The position numbers were made by a program, and so were the translations under genes. The notes under the pieces were generated by a model that was not told the DNA's origin, searched no databases, and worked only from the letters and a program-made list of their open reading frames with translations. A stretch of DNA of 64,000 nt, taken from positions 1-64,000 of the forward strand of contig CAMPDW010000010.1 of NCBI GenBank assembly GCA_946699565.1, written 5' to 3'. Each line of letters begins with the position of its first letter. Within the stretch, counting starts at the first letter, position 1. Shown here piece after piece: positions 53,759 through 62,899 of the stretch. Origin of the DNA: an uncultured Commensalibacter sp. Lineage in GTDB: Bacteria; Pseudomonadota; Alphaproteobacteria; Acetobacterales; Acetobacteraceae.

Positions 53759-55155
53759 GATTTATCCTTTAATTGATTTATCCATGATTGTGCCGATTTA
53801 CGAACATTTGCTGGTGCAGTACCACCTTCACTTGTTCGGGAAGCAAGAGAAGCTTGAACACTTAAAACAGAATAAATTGAAGTATTGATTAAAGGTTCAA
53901 TTTCCTGCATTTTTTTCAAAGGTACCTTTTCAAGTGTAAGATTATGTTGTTCTGCATAACTTACAATTTTACCTGTTACATGATGGGCTGTCCTAAAGGG
54001 TAATTTTAATTCTTTAACCAGCCAGTCTGCAAGATCTGTAGCCGTTGAAAATCCAGAACCAGCCCAATGAGCCATTTGATCTTGATTAGCTTTTAAATCA
54101 GCAATCATGCCAGCACTAGCATCTAAACATAAAATCATCGTATTTGTAGCAGTAAAAACCTGTTCTTTATCTTCCTGCATATCTTTGGCATAGGCCAAAG
54201 GTAAGCCTTTCATTACGGTTAATAATCCGATAAGCGCGCCAGATATACGTCCTAATTTGGCGCGAATTAATTCAGCTGCATCTGGATTCCGTTTTTGTGG
54301 CATAATGGATGAACCTGTTGTATAGGCGTCTGAAAGTTTGATGAATGAAAAAGGTGGGGAACACCAAATAATGATTTCTTCAGCCATTCTGGAAAGATGC
54401 ATAGCCATTATGGAGAGTGCAGATAAATATTCTAAAGCAAAATCACGGTCAGAAACGGCATCAAGAGAATTAGCCATCGGACGATCAAACTTTAAAAGTT
54501 TGGCGGTCATTTGGCGGTCAATTGGAAAGGAAGTTCCAGCAAGAGCCGCTGCACCCAGAGGATTTTCATTTAAACGTTTTCTGGTATCGTTTAATCTTCC
54601 TTGGTCCCGACAGAGCATTTCTACATAAGCTAAAAGATGGTGTCCAAATGTAATAGGTTGAGCTGATTGTAAATGGGTGAACCCAGGCATTGCTGTATCA
54701 GCATATTCTAGGGCTCTTTTTGCAAGATTGAGCATAAGATGTCTGACCCTCGAAACCAATTCATCAATGTGCTGGCGAATCCATAAACGAAAATCCGTCG
54801 CAACCTGATCATTTCTTGAACGTGCTGTATGTAATCTTTTACCAGCTTCACCAATACGTTCAGCAAGCCGGGCTTCAATATTCATGTGAATATCTTCAAG
54901 GGTCTTATCAAAGTGAAATTCTCCTGTAAGAATTTCCTTTTCTATTTTTTTCAGTCCTTCATGAATTTTTTCCTTATCTTCATTTGAAATGATGTTTTGC
55001 TTTGCAAGCATTTCTGAATGCGCAAGAGAACTAAGAATATCTTGTTGCCATAGGTTTTTATCAAAATCAATGGATGTATTAATTTGTTCCATGATAGTCG
55101 ATGGACCTGATTTAAAACGTCCTCCCCATTGTTGATTAGCTGATTTTTGATTCAA
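53755..55155 (-). CDS. argH: Argininosuccinate lyase
   Basis: Final step of arginine synthesis. 466 residues. Seen: [10 protein letters not shown] at the start, [51 protein letters not shown], and the fumarase/lyase signature [18 protein letters not shown] with the catalytic Ser. Coupled by ATGA to the small lipoprotein gene. Confidence 0.97.
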   Translation of the reverse strand: MNQKSANQQWGGRFKSGPSTIMEQINTSIDFDKNLWQQDILSSLAHSEMLAKQNIISNEDKEKIHEGLKKIEKEILTGEFHFDKTLEDIHMNIEARLAERIGEAGKRLHTARSRNDQVATDFRLWIRQHIDELVSRVRHLMLNLAKRALEYADTAMPGFTHLQSAQPITFGHHLLAYVEMLCRDQGRLNDTRKRLNENPLGAAALAGTSFPIDRQMTAKLLKFDRPMANSLDAVSDRDFALEYLSALSIMAMHLSRMAEEIIIWCSPPFSFIKLSDAYTTGSSIMPQKRNPDAAELIRAKLGRISGALIGLLTVMKGLPLAYAKDMQEDKEQVFTATNTMILCLDASAGMIADLKANQDQMAHWAGSGFSTATDLADWLVKELKLPFRTAHHVTGKIVSYAEQHNLTLEKVPLKKMQEIEPLINTSIYSVLSVQASLASRTSEGGTAPANVRKSAQSWINQLKDKS

Positions 55156-55262
55156 ATATTTAATCTCCTACGGTTACAATTTTATCATTAAAGTGATTTT
55201 ATTAGATTAATTTTATAACTATACTAATAAAATATTATATTCGTTTATATGGGATTAATCCT

Positions 55263-55957
55263 TTGAAAACTGTTGATTTTCTATCATATATTGAAATTAA
55301 TTTCCTAAATGAAAATAAACAAGATTTTTCAGAATTAGATCTATTTTTATATCATTATTATCTCAATGGGTAAAATTTTGAACAGATAAATCAAGAATGG
55401 CTAAAGAAAATTCTATCAAAATTGAGTTCATTTCATTCTTTAATGAATGCCTATATAAGTATATTAAAAGATAAGCTTTTTTATCTTTCTGAAAAAGATA
55501 TTGCCTTTATATATTTGCTCTATAAGACATCATTTTGATTTTTACGTTATAATCTTTGTAATAAAAATATTCTATCTTCAAAAAAAGCATTAACACATTA
55601 CTTGATTGCTTTACTCTCAAGAGAGAAAATTAAACATTTTTATATTTATTTACTAGACGAGAATTCATATTTAATTGCTTTTGAATTATCAGACTCAGGG
55701 AACAGTGAGTAATGCATCTATTTACATCCGAGAAGTTGCAAAATATGCTTTCAAATATTCTGATTCTTTATTGATGTTAATTCATAATCATTCGAGTGAT
55801 CTATTTTTATCTTCCGAAGAAGATAAACAATTAACCTTTATGTTAATTAATTAATGTCTTGGAAGCGGTCAATATTAGTGTTTCTGATCATCTTGTTATA
55901 AAAAATACAATTATTATTTATTCGAAGAAAGTAGTTTACTTAGTCTTCAGAATTTAA
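55263..55957 (+). pseudogene. radC: radC pseudogene
   Basis: Plus-strand remains of the RadC/JAB1-like family. From TTG 55263 the frame reads MKTVDFLSYIEINFLNENKQ, then stops. In other frames follow KALTHYLIALLSREKIKHFY with YLLDENSYLIAFELSD, then GTVSNASIYIREVAKYAFKY and LLMLIHNHSSDLFLSSEEDK (the HxHPSGD metal motif, here HNHSSD), and last LEAVNISVSDHLVIKN. At least three frameshifts or stops break it. The 3' end overlaps purK by about 18 bases. Confidence 0.85.
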
Positions 55958-57067
55958 AAAAGACAAAGCTGATTTAATACCATATTCTCCTGGAAGACTG
56001 TTATAAGGAAAAAGAATATTAACATGTCCCATTTTACGTCCTGGTTTTGCTTCTTGTTTTCCGTATAAGTGTCCAATCATTTTTGCTGTTTTCATAATAT
56101 CAGGCCACCATTTCAAAGTTTGAGGACCAATAAGATTTTTCATAATCGCATCCGAATGTCGTATAGCAAGGGGTAAAGGAAGATTAGCTACAGCACGGAT
56201 ATGCATTTCAAATTGATCAATGGGACATGCATTCATTGTCCAGTGCCCTGAATTATGAGGACGGGGAGCTATCTCATTAACAAGAATATCGTTATTTTCA
56301 TCTATAAACATTTCAACCCCTAATATACCGACTAGATTAAGAGCCTTGGCTATTTTTAAAGCAGAATCTTATGCTTTTTTTTGTAAGGTAGGATCAATTG
56401 GGGCTGGTACGATGCTCAAATCAAGAATACCTTGTTTATGTCGGTTTTCAGTTACATCAAAAGTTTGAATATCACCTATTGTGTTTTGTATCACCATAAC
56501 GCTGACTTCTTTAAAGAAGTTAACTTTTTTTTCGGCAATTAAAGGATAAGGTGCCAATGTTTTAAAAGCTTTGTAAAATTCTTCTTTATTGTGAATAATG
56601 GCTTGACCTTTTCCATCATATCCCAATTGTGTTGTTTTCAAGATAAAAGGATATGCTAAAATTTCTGCTGCAGTTTTTTCATCTTCATGATTTTGAATAA
56701 GCATCCATTTAGTTGTAGAAATATTGTGTTGATTAAGAAAGTTTTTTTCAATTTGTCTATCTTGACTGATTTTTAGAATATGACTTGAAGGATTAACAGG
56801 ACATAAGGTTTCAAGATATTCGATACCTTCGATATTGATATTCTCAAATTCAAAGGTTATGACATCTACTTGTTCAGCAAAATTTTTTAGGATTGAAAAA
56901 TCATTATAAGAACCAACTGTAATTTTTGATGAAACTTGTTCTGCAGGAACATTCCTCATATCTGATAAAATATGTGTACGAAAACCTAGGCGGGCAGCAG
57001 CCATGGCAGACATTCTTCCTAATTGACCACCCCCTACGATTCCAATGGTTGAATTAGGTAAAAGCAT
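55940..57067 (-). pseudogene. purK: N5-carboxyaminoimidazole ribonucleotide synthase, interrupted by one stop codon
   Basis: The minus strand reads as a normal PurK (ATP-grasp) of 375 residues except for one TAA at 56369-56371, about codon 233. Before it: GIVGGGQLGRMSAMAAARLG, KTTQLGYDGKGQ, IAEKKVNF. After it, in the same frame: DSALKIAKALNLVGILGVEM and NEIAPRPHNSGHWT, then GRKMGHVNIL. All motifs are intact, so the change is recent, a sequencing error, or suppressed. PurK carboxylates AIR with ATP and bicarbonate for PurE. It starts 20 bases after purE. An A8 run lies next to the stop. Confidence 0.85.
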
Positions 57068-57087
57068 GAAAACCTCTTGATAATAAT

Positions 57088-57594
57088 TTATAAAGGAGAG
57101 ATAGCTACGGAATCAGTTTGTGATTTACGCCATGATTTTAATCGTTGGGCAATAGCTTGATCATTAATTGATAAAATAGATGTTGCCAAAAGCGCAGCAT
57201 TAATGGCTCCAGCTTTTCCAATGGACAAGGTTCCTACCGGAATTCCTGCTGGCATTTGTACAATGGATAATAGGCTGTCCTGACCATTCAACGCATGGGT
57301 CTGCATAGGAACTCCAAGTACGGGTAAATATGTCCATGCTGCAATCATACCCGGCAAATGAGCAGCTCCTCCAGCACCAGCAATAATGACTTTAATACCG
57401 CGTTTTTCTGCTGTCGTTGCATAATTTCTTAGACGATCAGGTGTCCGGTGAGCAGATACAATTTTTACTTCATGATGTATTTTGAGCTTTGTGAGCATAT
57501 CAGCACTGTGACTCATCATATCCCAATCGGATTGACTGCCCATAATAATGCCAACGGAAACTATTTTTTTCGCTGCAATGAGAGAGTTTGTCAT
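57088..57594 (-). CDS. purE: N5-carboxyaminoimidazole ribonucleotide mutase
   Basis: 168 residues: [60 protein letters not shown] (the PurE signature, seen in two parts) and [20 protein letters not shown]. It shifts the carboxyl group of N5-CAIR to give CAIR. Intact, unlike its partner purK directly downstream. It starts 6 bases after the trcR stop. Confidence 0.96.
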   Translation of the reverse strand: MTNSLIAAKKIVSVGIIMGSQSDWDMMSHSADMLTKLKIHHEVKIVSAHRTPDRLRNYATTAEKRGIKVIIAGAGGAAHLPGMIAAWTYLPVLGVPMQTHALNGQDSLLSIVQMPAGIPVGTLSIGKAGAINAALLATSILSINDQAIAQRLKSWRKSQTDSVAISPL

Positions 57595-57600
57595 ATTATT

Positions 57601-58266
57601 TTATTCTGAATTAGATTGATCATCTTTATTTGTATAACTCGAAAAAATATGTTCGATGTCTAATTCTTCCTTTTTAGATTCAGAAGAATGATGAGTTTCG
57701 AAAAATTCCAATTTTTTACTTGATGAGTTTTCTATTTCATCTTTTTCAACACGGCGATTTGCTTCAGCAACAGCATTGTTAAGATCCATCTGACTGCATA
57801 AACCAAGGATAATAGGATCACGAGGTTTAATATTCGGGGAATTCCAATGTTGCTTATCTCTTACTTTTGCAATGGTATCTTTGGTAGTACCAAGAAGTTT
57901 GGTAATTTGTTGATCCAGTAATTGAGGATAATTTCTTAATAAAAAAGCGATCGCATCGGGTCGATCATTTCTTTTAGAGATTGGAGTATAACGTGCACCT
58001 TTCGATCGCTTAACGATTTGCATACGATGTGCGGATAATTTTAATTTACAATTGGGATCAGCTTCACAGCGGTCAATTTCATCCTGAGTTAATTGTCCAT
58101 TTGCTACTGGATCATACCCGATAATACTTTGTGCAACTTCACCATCTGCAATAGCTTGGACTTCTAAAGGATGCATGTCACAAAATTCCGCAATTTGATT
58201 AAAGGTTAAGGCAGTCTTTTCAATAAGCCATACTGCGGTAGCCTTTGGCATAAGAGGTAGAGTCAT
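57601..58266 (-). CDS. trcR: Cell-cycle transcriptional regulator TrcR (DUF1013)
   Basis: 221 residues. MPKATAVWLIEKTALTFNQIAEFCDMHPLEVQAIADGEVA and IGYDPVANGQLTQDEIDRCEADP are hallmarks of the alphaproteobacterial DUF1013 family, named here by two landmarks. Two helix-turn-helix-like parts are visible (FNQIAEFCDMHPLEVQAIADG; DQQITKLLGTTKDTIAKVRD). In Caulobacter TrcR is a regulator linked to the cell cycle. The C-terminal 50 residues are acidic and variable. Confidence 0.9.
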   Translation of the reverse strand: MTLPLMPKATAVWLIEKTALTFNQIAEFCDMHPLEVQAIADGEVAQSIIGYDPVANGQLTQDEIDRCEADPNCKLKLSAHRMQIVKRSKGARYTPISKRNDRPDAIAFLLRNYPQLLDQQITKLLGTTKDTIAKVRDKQHWNSPNIKPRDPIILGLCSQMDLNNAVAEANRRVEKDEIENSSSKKLEFFETHHSSESKKEELDIEHIFSSYTNKDDQSNSE

Positions 58267-58374
58267 GACAATCCTGTATGATAAAAAAATAAAATATTAC
58301 TTTGCAAATTATAAGATTATTTTCTTTACAATTTAAATAATTTCCAAACTAATATTTTAGTTAGAGTAAATTTG

Positions 58375-58401
58375 AATAAGGGTAATTCATTTACCCTTAT
58401 T
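58375..58401 (-). terminator. Stem-loop terminator between rpmE and trcR
   Basis: A perfect 11-base stem (58375-58385 with 58391-58401; AATAAGGGTAA) with a 5-base loop, 36 bases after the rpmE stop. The following sequence on the minus strand is T/A-rich without a long T-run. Confidence 0.55.
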
Positions 58402-58436
58402 ATTTAAATGAAAGTAATTAAAATAAACAACTTATT

Positions 58437-58664
58437 TTAAATCTTTTTTTTACCAATACCAGCAAAACGTTTGTTAAACTTAGCAACTTGACCACGTGTA
58501 TCATTAATACGTTGTACACCGGTCCAAGCGGGATGGGATTTTGGGTCAACGTCAAGACGTAAAGTAACACCATTAGAGCCATAACAAGAGCGAGTTTTGA
58601 ATTCAGTGCCGTCTGTCATGACGACTGTAATTTCGTGATAATCTGGATGGATATCGTTTTTCAT
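58437..58664 (-). CDS. rpmE: 50S ribosomal protein L31
   Basis: 75 residues: [29 protein letters not shown], then [15 protein letters not shown] and [10 protein letters not shown], the L31 pattern. It lacks the CxxC zinc pairs of the long-known form (only one Cys), as usual in alphaproteobacteria. Its leader carries a promoter and a terminator-type hairpin (58686-58750), which suggests attenuation. Confidence 0.96.
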   Translation of the reverse strand: MKNDIHPDYHEITVVMTDGTEFKTRSCYGSNGVTLRLDVDPKSHPAWTGVQRINDTRGQVAKFNKRFAGIGKKKI

Positions 58665-58685
58665 GATTTTCTCTTAACAGATTGT

Positions 58686-58750
58686 AAAAAACTCCGTTAA
58701 CAGACGGAGAAAGAAAATGTATTTATAGTCATTTTGGGAATTAAAATCAA
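58686..58750 (-). promoter_or_regulatory. rpmE promoter and leader attenuator
   Basis: On the minus strand: TTGATT (58750-58745), 17-base spacer, TATAAA (58727-58722), predicted start near 58715. Then, within the leader, CTCCGT (58709-58704), loop CTGTTA, ACGGAG (58697-58692) and six T (58691-58686): a textbook intrinsic terminator that ends 21 bases before the ATG. CTGTTAA from the loop recurs just upstream of the start codon. No other minus-strand gene lies upstream that needs this terminator. Confidence 0.6.
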
Positions 58751-58849
58751 TCTATACTTTGTTATTTTTTAATATTTGTCATTTTTTTCTTATTTTAAAT
58801 TTTATTTTCAAATATAATTAATTCGTAACTATAAACTTAATGAAATAAA

Positions 58850-59344
58850 ATGGAACATAAAATGAGCGTTGAAAATAAAGATAAAAAAAATAAATATTTT
58901 AAATGGGTTCATGATTTTGAATCTTTTATTATGCGTGGAAATGTAGTTGATCTTGCCGTTGGTATTATTGTAGGAGCTGCTTTTACAAGTGTTGTTAAAA
59001 GTTTGGTTAATGATATTTTCAACCCTATAATAGGATTGTTTCTTGGTGGTGTAGATTTCAGTAATTTCTTTATCACTTTAAAAGGTCCACATGTTAAAAC
59101 CTTAGCTGAGGCACAAAGATTAGGTGCAGTTACTATTAATTTTGGTCTTTTTTTGAATACAATTATTCAATTTTTAATCATAGGATTTGTTGTTTTCTTG
59201 ATTGTTCGCGTTTTGAATGATATTTATGCTCGTATAAAGGTTCAACAACAGGCAAAAGAAGAAGCAAAAGCTGCTCAACCCTCAAAACAAGAAATTTTAT
59301 TGCAAGAAATTAGAGATATTCTTGCAAAGAAAAATGCATCTTAA
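58850..59344 (+). CDS. mscL: Large-conductance mechanosensitive channel
   Basis: 164 residues. The N-terminal helix and TM1: FESFIMRGNVVDLAVGIIVGAAFTSVVKSLVNDIFNPIIG carry the MscL signature (two landmarks: MRGNVVDLAVG and VGAAF). TM2 is TIIQFLIIGFVVFLIVRVLN, followed by a cytoplasmic helix bundle rich in Ala/Lys/Glu. It releases solutes on hypo-osmotic shock. ATG at 58850 or 58862; the longer one adds MEHK. Confidence 0.96.
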   Translation: MEHKMSVENKDKKNKYFKWVHDFESFIMRGNVVDLAVGIIVGAAFTSVVKSLVNDIFNPIIGLFLGGVDFSNFFITLKGPHVKTLAEAQRLGAVTINFGLFLNTIIQFLIIGFVVFLIVRVLNDIYARIKVQQQAKEEAKAAQPSKQEILLQEIRDILAKKNAS

Positions 59345-59377
59345 TAATATTAAGATAAAAAAGTCGAGAATAATTAG

Positions 59378-59695
59378 ATGATCAAGAGGTTTATTTTATT
59401 GGGATTAAGTTTATCTTTGTTTTCTTTGATGGGATGTCAAATAAAAGATCAAACCTTAATTAATTTCGATACAATAACACCTCGATCTGTGGCTTATAAT
59501 TACATTTTTACACATGGAATGTGTATGGGTTATTTAGGCAGTTTGAATTCAATGTCTTTAGTAAAATTTAAAGATTTACTAGAAAAAGATCAAAATGCAA
59601 AATATTATGTTGTTATAGCTCTAGCACAACCAAATAAACAAAATTTAAAACAGGCACAATTTTCTATTGAACAATTACTTATGACTTTAGAATGA
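59378..59695 (+). CDS. Small lipoprotein of unknown function
   Basis: 105 residues. MIKRFILLGLSLSLFSLMGC is a lipoprotein signal peptide with lipobox LMGC, Cys20. The mature part is mixed helix (ITPRSVAYNYIFTHGMCMGY, then LVKFKDLLEKDQNAKYYVVI). No known motif. It starts 33 bases after mscL on the same strand and may share its promoter. I do not recognise the family. Confidence 0.7.
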   Translation: MIKRFILLGLSLSLFSLMGCQIKDQTLINFDTITPRSVAYNYIFTHGMCMGYLGSLNSMSLVKFKDLLEKDQNAKYYVVIALAQPNKQNLKQAQFSIEQLLMTLE

Positions 59696-60159
59696 TGCTG
59701 ACAGCGTTTTTTTATTTTTTATATTATTTTAGTAATGTCGTATTGGTTTATTTTACTTGTTTTTATTCTAAAAGTTTTATCATAAATCAGCGTTGTAATA
59801 GATGATAATAAATTGATTTGAATTCAGTTTTTAAATTTTTCAATAAAATTAATTATTACTGATAATTTGTTTAAAATGATAATAAAATTATAGATAATTT
59901 AAGATTTTACAATCAATAATTGATTTTAATTGTTTTGCATCATCTTCTATAGCACCATTCTATTGTAACTTTAATAAGTTATATTCCGTAAATTTTCTTT
60001 TGTAATCTTATCTAAACAGATATTATTTTGAATATTTTGATCTTAAAATTTAAAGCAATAAAACATTTCAAACATTAACATAGCATTTTTATTTAATGGT
60101 CATAATGCTATGTCAAGTATATATAAGCTTATTTAAATTCTATAATAATGAAGATATTA
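59696..60159. other. Intergenic region between convergent genes
   Basis: 464 bases, very A/T-rich, no ORF of note. A weak GCTG/CAGC hairpin followed by seven T lies right after the lipoprotein stop (around 59697-59712) and may terminate it. The clear hairpin at 60078-60113 is listed separately. Confidence 0.5.
60078..60113. terminator. Stem-loop beyond the end of secF
   Basis: ACATAGCATT (60078-60087) pairs with AATGCTATGT (60104-60113), 10 bases, 16-base loop, in the gap between the lipoprotein gene and secF. It lies 46 bases beyond the secF stop. It may end transcription from either side, although no long T-run follows. Confidence 0.4.
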
Positions 60160-61092
60160 TTATTTTTTAGCTTTTCTTCTTATGTTTCCTTCTTCCATGA
60201 AAAGAAGAAGTGGAGCTGCAATAAAAATGGAGGAGGATGTACCCACTATAATACCAAAGAGCATTATCCAGGCAAATCCAGATAAAGATGTTCCACCAAA
60301 TAAAGCGAGGGGTAAAGCGGCTAAAAAGACTGTAAGGGAAGTAGCAAGCGTTCGACTTAAGGTTTCATTAATAGAAAGATCAATTAGTTCTTGAAAAGGC
60401 ATTGAATGATGCTTTCTAAGATTTTCTCTTACGCGATCATAAACGACCACTTTATCATTGGTTGAATATCCAAGAATTGTTAAAATAGCCGCAACCATCA
60501 CAAGATCAAATTCGAAATGCGTAATGACAAGAAAACCAACTGTTTTTGTCAAATCAAGCAACAAAGTAATAATGGCACTCAGGGCAAATTCCCATTCAAA
60601 TCGGAACCAAATATAGATCATGATCATGAAAAGACTAATGCCTAAAGCTAAAAGCCCATTTCTGAATAATTCTGAAGAAACAGATGCTCCGACTGCATCA
60701 GCTCTGACAATTTTGGTTCCAGTTTCATAATTGATTACTGTTGATCTAACTTTATTGATTAAAGCCTGCGTTGTATCATCATTATTTTCTTTTGGTGCAT
60801 CTAATCGGATAAGTACGTTATTTTTCTCTCCAAATTGTTGTAATCCAGCCGTTGATATATGCGCTTGTGATAAAATCTGGCGTAATTTGCCAAAATCAAC
60901 AGATTCAGGGGTTTGAGCTTCGACCACAATACCGCCACGAAAATCAAGCCCCAAAGTTAAACCAGGATGAAAAAAAAGAATAATTGACGCAATGGATAGT
61001 ACAGCGGATGTAATTAATCCAGCGAAGCGTCCGCGCATAAAATGAATTTTTGTACCATGAGGAACTAAATGTAATAAAGGACGACCAAGCAT
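60160..61092 (-). CDS. secF: Protein translocase subunit SecF
   Basis: 310 residues, six membrane helices. Seen: GLTLGLDFRGGIVVEAQTPE near the N terminus (the D-F-x-G-G motif), then VGASVSSELFRNGLLALGISLFMIMIYIWFRFEWEFAL and GYSTNDKVVVYDRVRENLR. With SecD it uses the proton-motive force to pull proteins across the inner membrane. It follows secD after 10 bases. Confidence 0.97.
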   Translation of the reverse strand: MLGRPLLHLVPHGTKIHFMRGRFAGLITSAVLSIASIILFFHPGLTLGLDFRGGIVVEAQTPESVDFGKLRQILSQAHISTAGLQQFGEKNNVLIRLDAPKENNDDTTQALINKVRSTVINYETGTKIVRADAVGASVSSELFRNGLLALGISLFMIMIYIWFRFEWEFALSAIITLLLDLTKTVGFLVITHFEFDLVMVAAILTILGYSTNDKVVVYDRVRENLRKHHSMPFQELIDLSINETLSRTLATSLTVFLAALPLALFGGTSLSGFAWIMLFGIIVGTSSSIFIAAPLLLFMEEGNIRRKAKK

Positions 61093-61102
61093 ATTTTTTC
61101 TT

Positions 61103-62656
61103 TCAAATTGGAAGTTCTTTAGGACGATTAACTGTATACCATCGAATGGTCAACATCCAAGATAGGCATAAAGTGGTGAATAGCGTGGTGATAATACCAA
61201 TCGTAATGGTTAGGGCAAAACCTTTCACTGCGCCTGTTCCGAAAATAAATAACATAACATGGGCAATGAATGCCGTGACATTACTATCAATGATGGTATT
61301 GAGAGCGCGATCAAAACCTGTTTGTAAAGCGTTGAGTGGGGTGCGACCATTTCTTATTTCTTCTCGGATACGTTCATTGATAAGAATATTTGCATCCACT
61401 GCCATTCCTAAGGTTAGAAGAATTCCAGCCATCCCTGGCAAGGTCAAAGTAGCTTCAAATAAAGATAAAATGGCACTCATTAAAATAAGGTTCGCAAATA
61501 AGGCAATATTGGCGTAAAAGCCAAAACGACCATAAAATAAAAGCATAAAAATAATAACAAGAATAAAGCCGCTTACAAGACTTAAGCCACCAGCATGAAT
61601 AGCATCAGCACCTAAAGAAGGTCCAATTGAACGTTCTTCTATAACTTTTAATGGAGCAGGTAAGGCACCAGCACGTAATAATAATGCAAGATCTGTAGCT
61701 TTTTGTGCATCAAATCCTCCTGTAATTTGTCCATTACCACCCGTAATGGCGGTACGAATAACGGGTGCTTCTATCACTTTGTTGTCTAAAACAATGGCAA
61801 ACTGTTTATTAATATTGGCACGAGTAATATTGGCAAATGCTTGTGCGCCTGCATTATCGAAGCTGAAATTAACCGTATATTCACCGCTTTGTTGATCGAA
61901 TCCAGTGCTTGCCCCTGTAAGATTGGCACCATCAACTTCGATATGATCACGTATTGGTAATTTTATAGAACTGTTATCAACCATTGGAAGAAAAGTTACA
62001 CCTAGGGGGGGAAGATTGGGATTGGCTGTTTCATCAAGTAAATGAAATGTCATTTTAGCTGTTGTACCAAGTAATTGTTTGATACGATTTGGATCGCTAA
62101 TTCCTGGTAATTGAACAATAATTCTATCGGATCCTTGACGTATAATAGAAGGATCAACAGCTCCTGTTGCATCAATACGTTTACGAACAATTTCTATGGA
62201 TTGATTAACGGCCTCGTTAGCTCGTCGTTGCATAGCTTCTATTGATAAAGATAATATGATTTGATCATTATCATTAGAAACGTTAAATTCTTTCGGAATT
62301 GTTTTTGGCATGGATTGCAAAACAGATAAAACCCTATCCTTTTCACTTGGGTCGCGTAAATTAAATATAATAGTATGGTTTTGAGGAACGATGTGAATAT
62401 TGCGATAACCAAGATTTTTGGAAATCAATGTCTGACGGACATTATCGCTTAATGTTTGTAAACGATTTTTACTGATGGTTTCAACATCAACCTGCATCAA
62501 TAAATAGGATCCACCTTTCAAATCCAGACCAAGATGGATTTGGTGCCAAGGTATTTTAAAGGAGGGATGTTTAACAAAATTAGGTAAACATAGTAAAAGT
62601 CCTATGAAACACGTGGCAAGAATCAGGGTAAATTTTGTTCGACTGTAATATATCAT
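61103..62656 (-). CDS. secD: Protein translocase subunit SecD
   Basis: Partner of SecF. About 517 residues: first helix (TKFTLILATCFIGLLLCLPN), HLGLDLKGGSYLLMQVD, a P1 periplasmic head, IRQGSDRIIVQLPGISDPNRIKQLLG, then the RND-like membrane part (LPGMAGILLTLGMAVDANILINERIREE). I prefer the ATG at 62656, which begins right before the first helix as usual for SecD; a TTG at 62725 keeps the frame open but adds 23 atypical residues without a ribosome-binding site. No yajC lies upstream. Confidence 0.94.
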   Translation of the reverse strand: MIYYSRTKFTLILATCFIGLLLCLPNFVKHPSFKIPWHQIHLGLDLKGGSYLLMQVDVETISKNRLQTLSDNVRQTLISKNLGYRNIHIVPQNHTIIFNLRDPSEKDRVLSVLQSMPKTIPKEFNVSNDNDQIILSLSIEAMQRRANEAVNQSIEIVRKRIDATGAVDPSIIRQGSDRIIVQLPGISDPNRIKQLLGTTAKMTFHLLDETANPNLPPLGVTFLPMVDNSSIKLPIRDHIEVDGANLTGASTGFDQQSGEYTVNFSFDNAGAQAFANITRANINKQFAIVLDNKVIEAPVIRTAITGGNGQITGGFDAQKATDLALLLRAGALPAPLKVIEERSIGPSLGADAIHAGGLSLVSGFILVIIFMLLFYGRFGFYANIALFANLILMSAILSLFEATLTLPGMAGILLTLGMAVDANILINERIREEIRNGRTPLNALQTGFDRALNTIIDSNVTAFIAHVMLFIFGTGAVKGFALTITIGIITTLFTTLCLSWMLTIRWYTVNRPKELPI

Positions 62657-62899
62657 CGTAGTAACGACTAAATCCTTTTTTGTCCGATTGGACTGAAAAT
62701 GGTTAAAGGGAACGTTTAACGACAAAGCCGTTATGACGTTATTCGATGCAATATGTTGGTTATAATACTATTATATGGCATGGTATATATAGCATTAAAA
62801 ATAAAAACAATGTTTAAATATCCTCAAGATATATTTTATTTTTTATCGAATTTTAAAAAAATTATAAGTTAAAATTAAAAAATTAAAGTGAGAAAATGA

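Noticed and set aside
53640-53888. 82-codon plus-strand ORF over the argH/lptM junction
   Set aside because: The minus strand carries the ATGA-coupled argH and lptM with clear motifs; the plus frame has none.
56375-56382. A8 run beside the purK stop as a frameshift site
   Set aside because: The PurK frame is identical before and after the run, so no slippage is needed; only the TAA interrupts the gene.
61050-61517. 155-codon plus-strand ORF opposite secD
   Set aside because: Antisense to a conserved SecD membrane domain; hydrophobic codons on one strand produce long open frames on the other.
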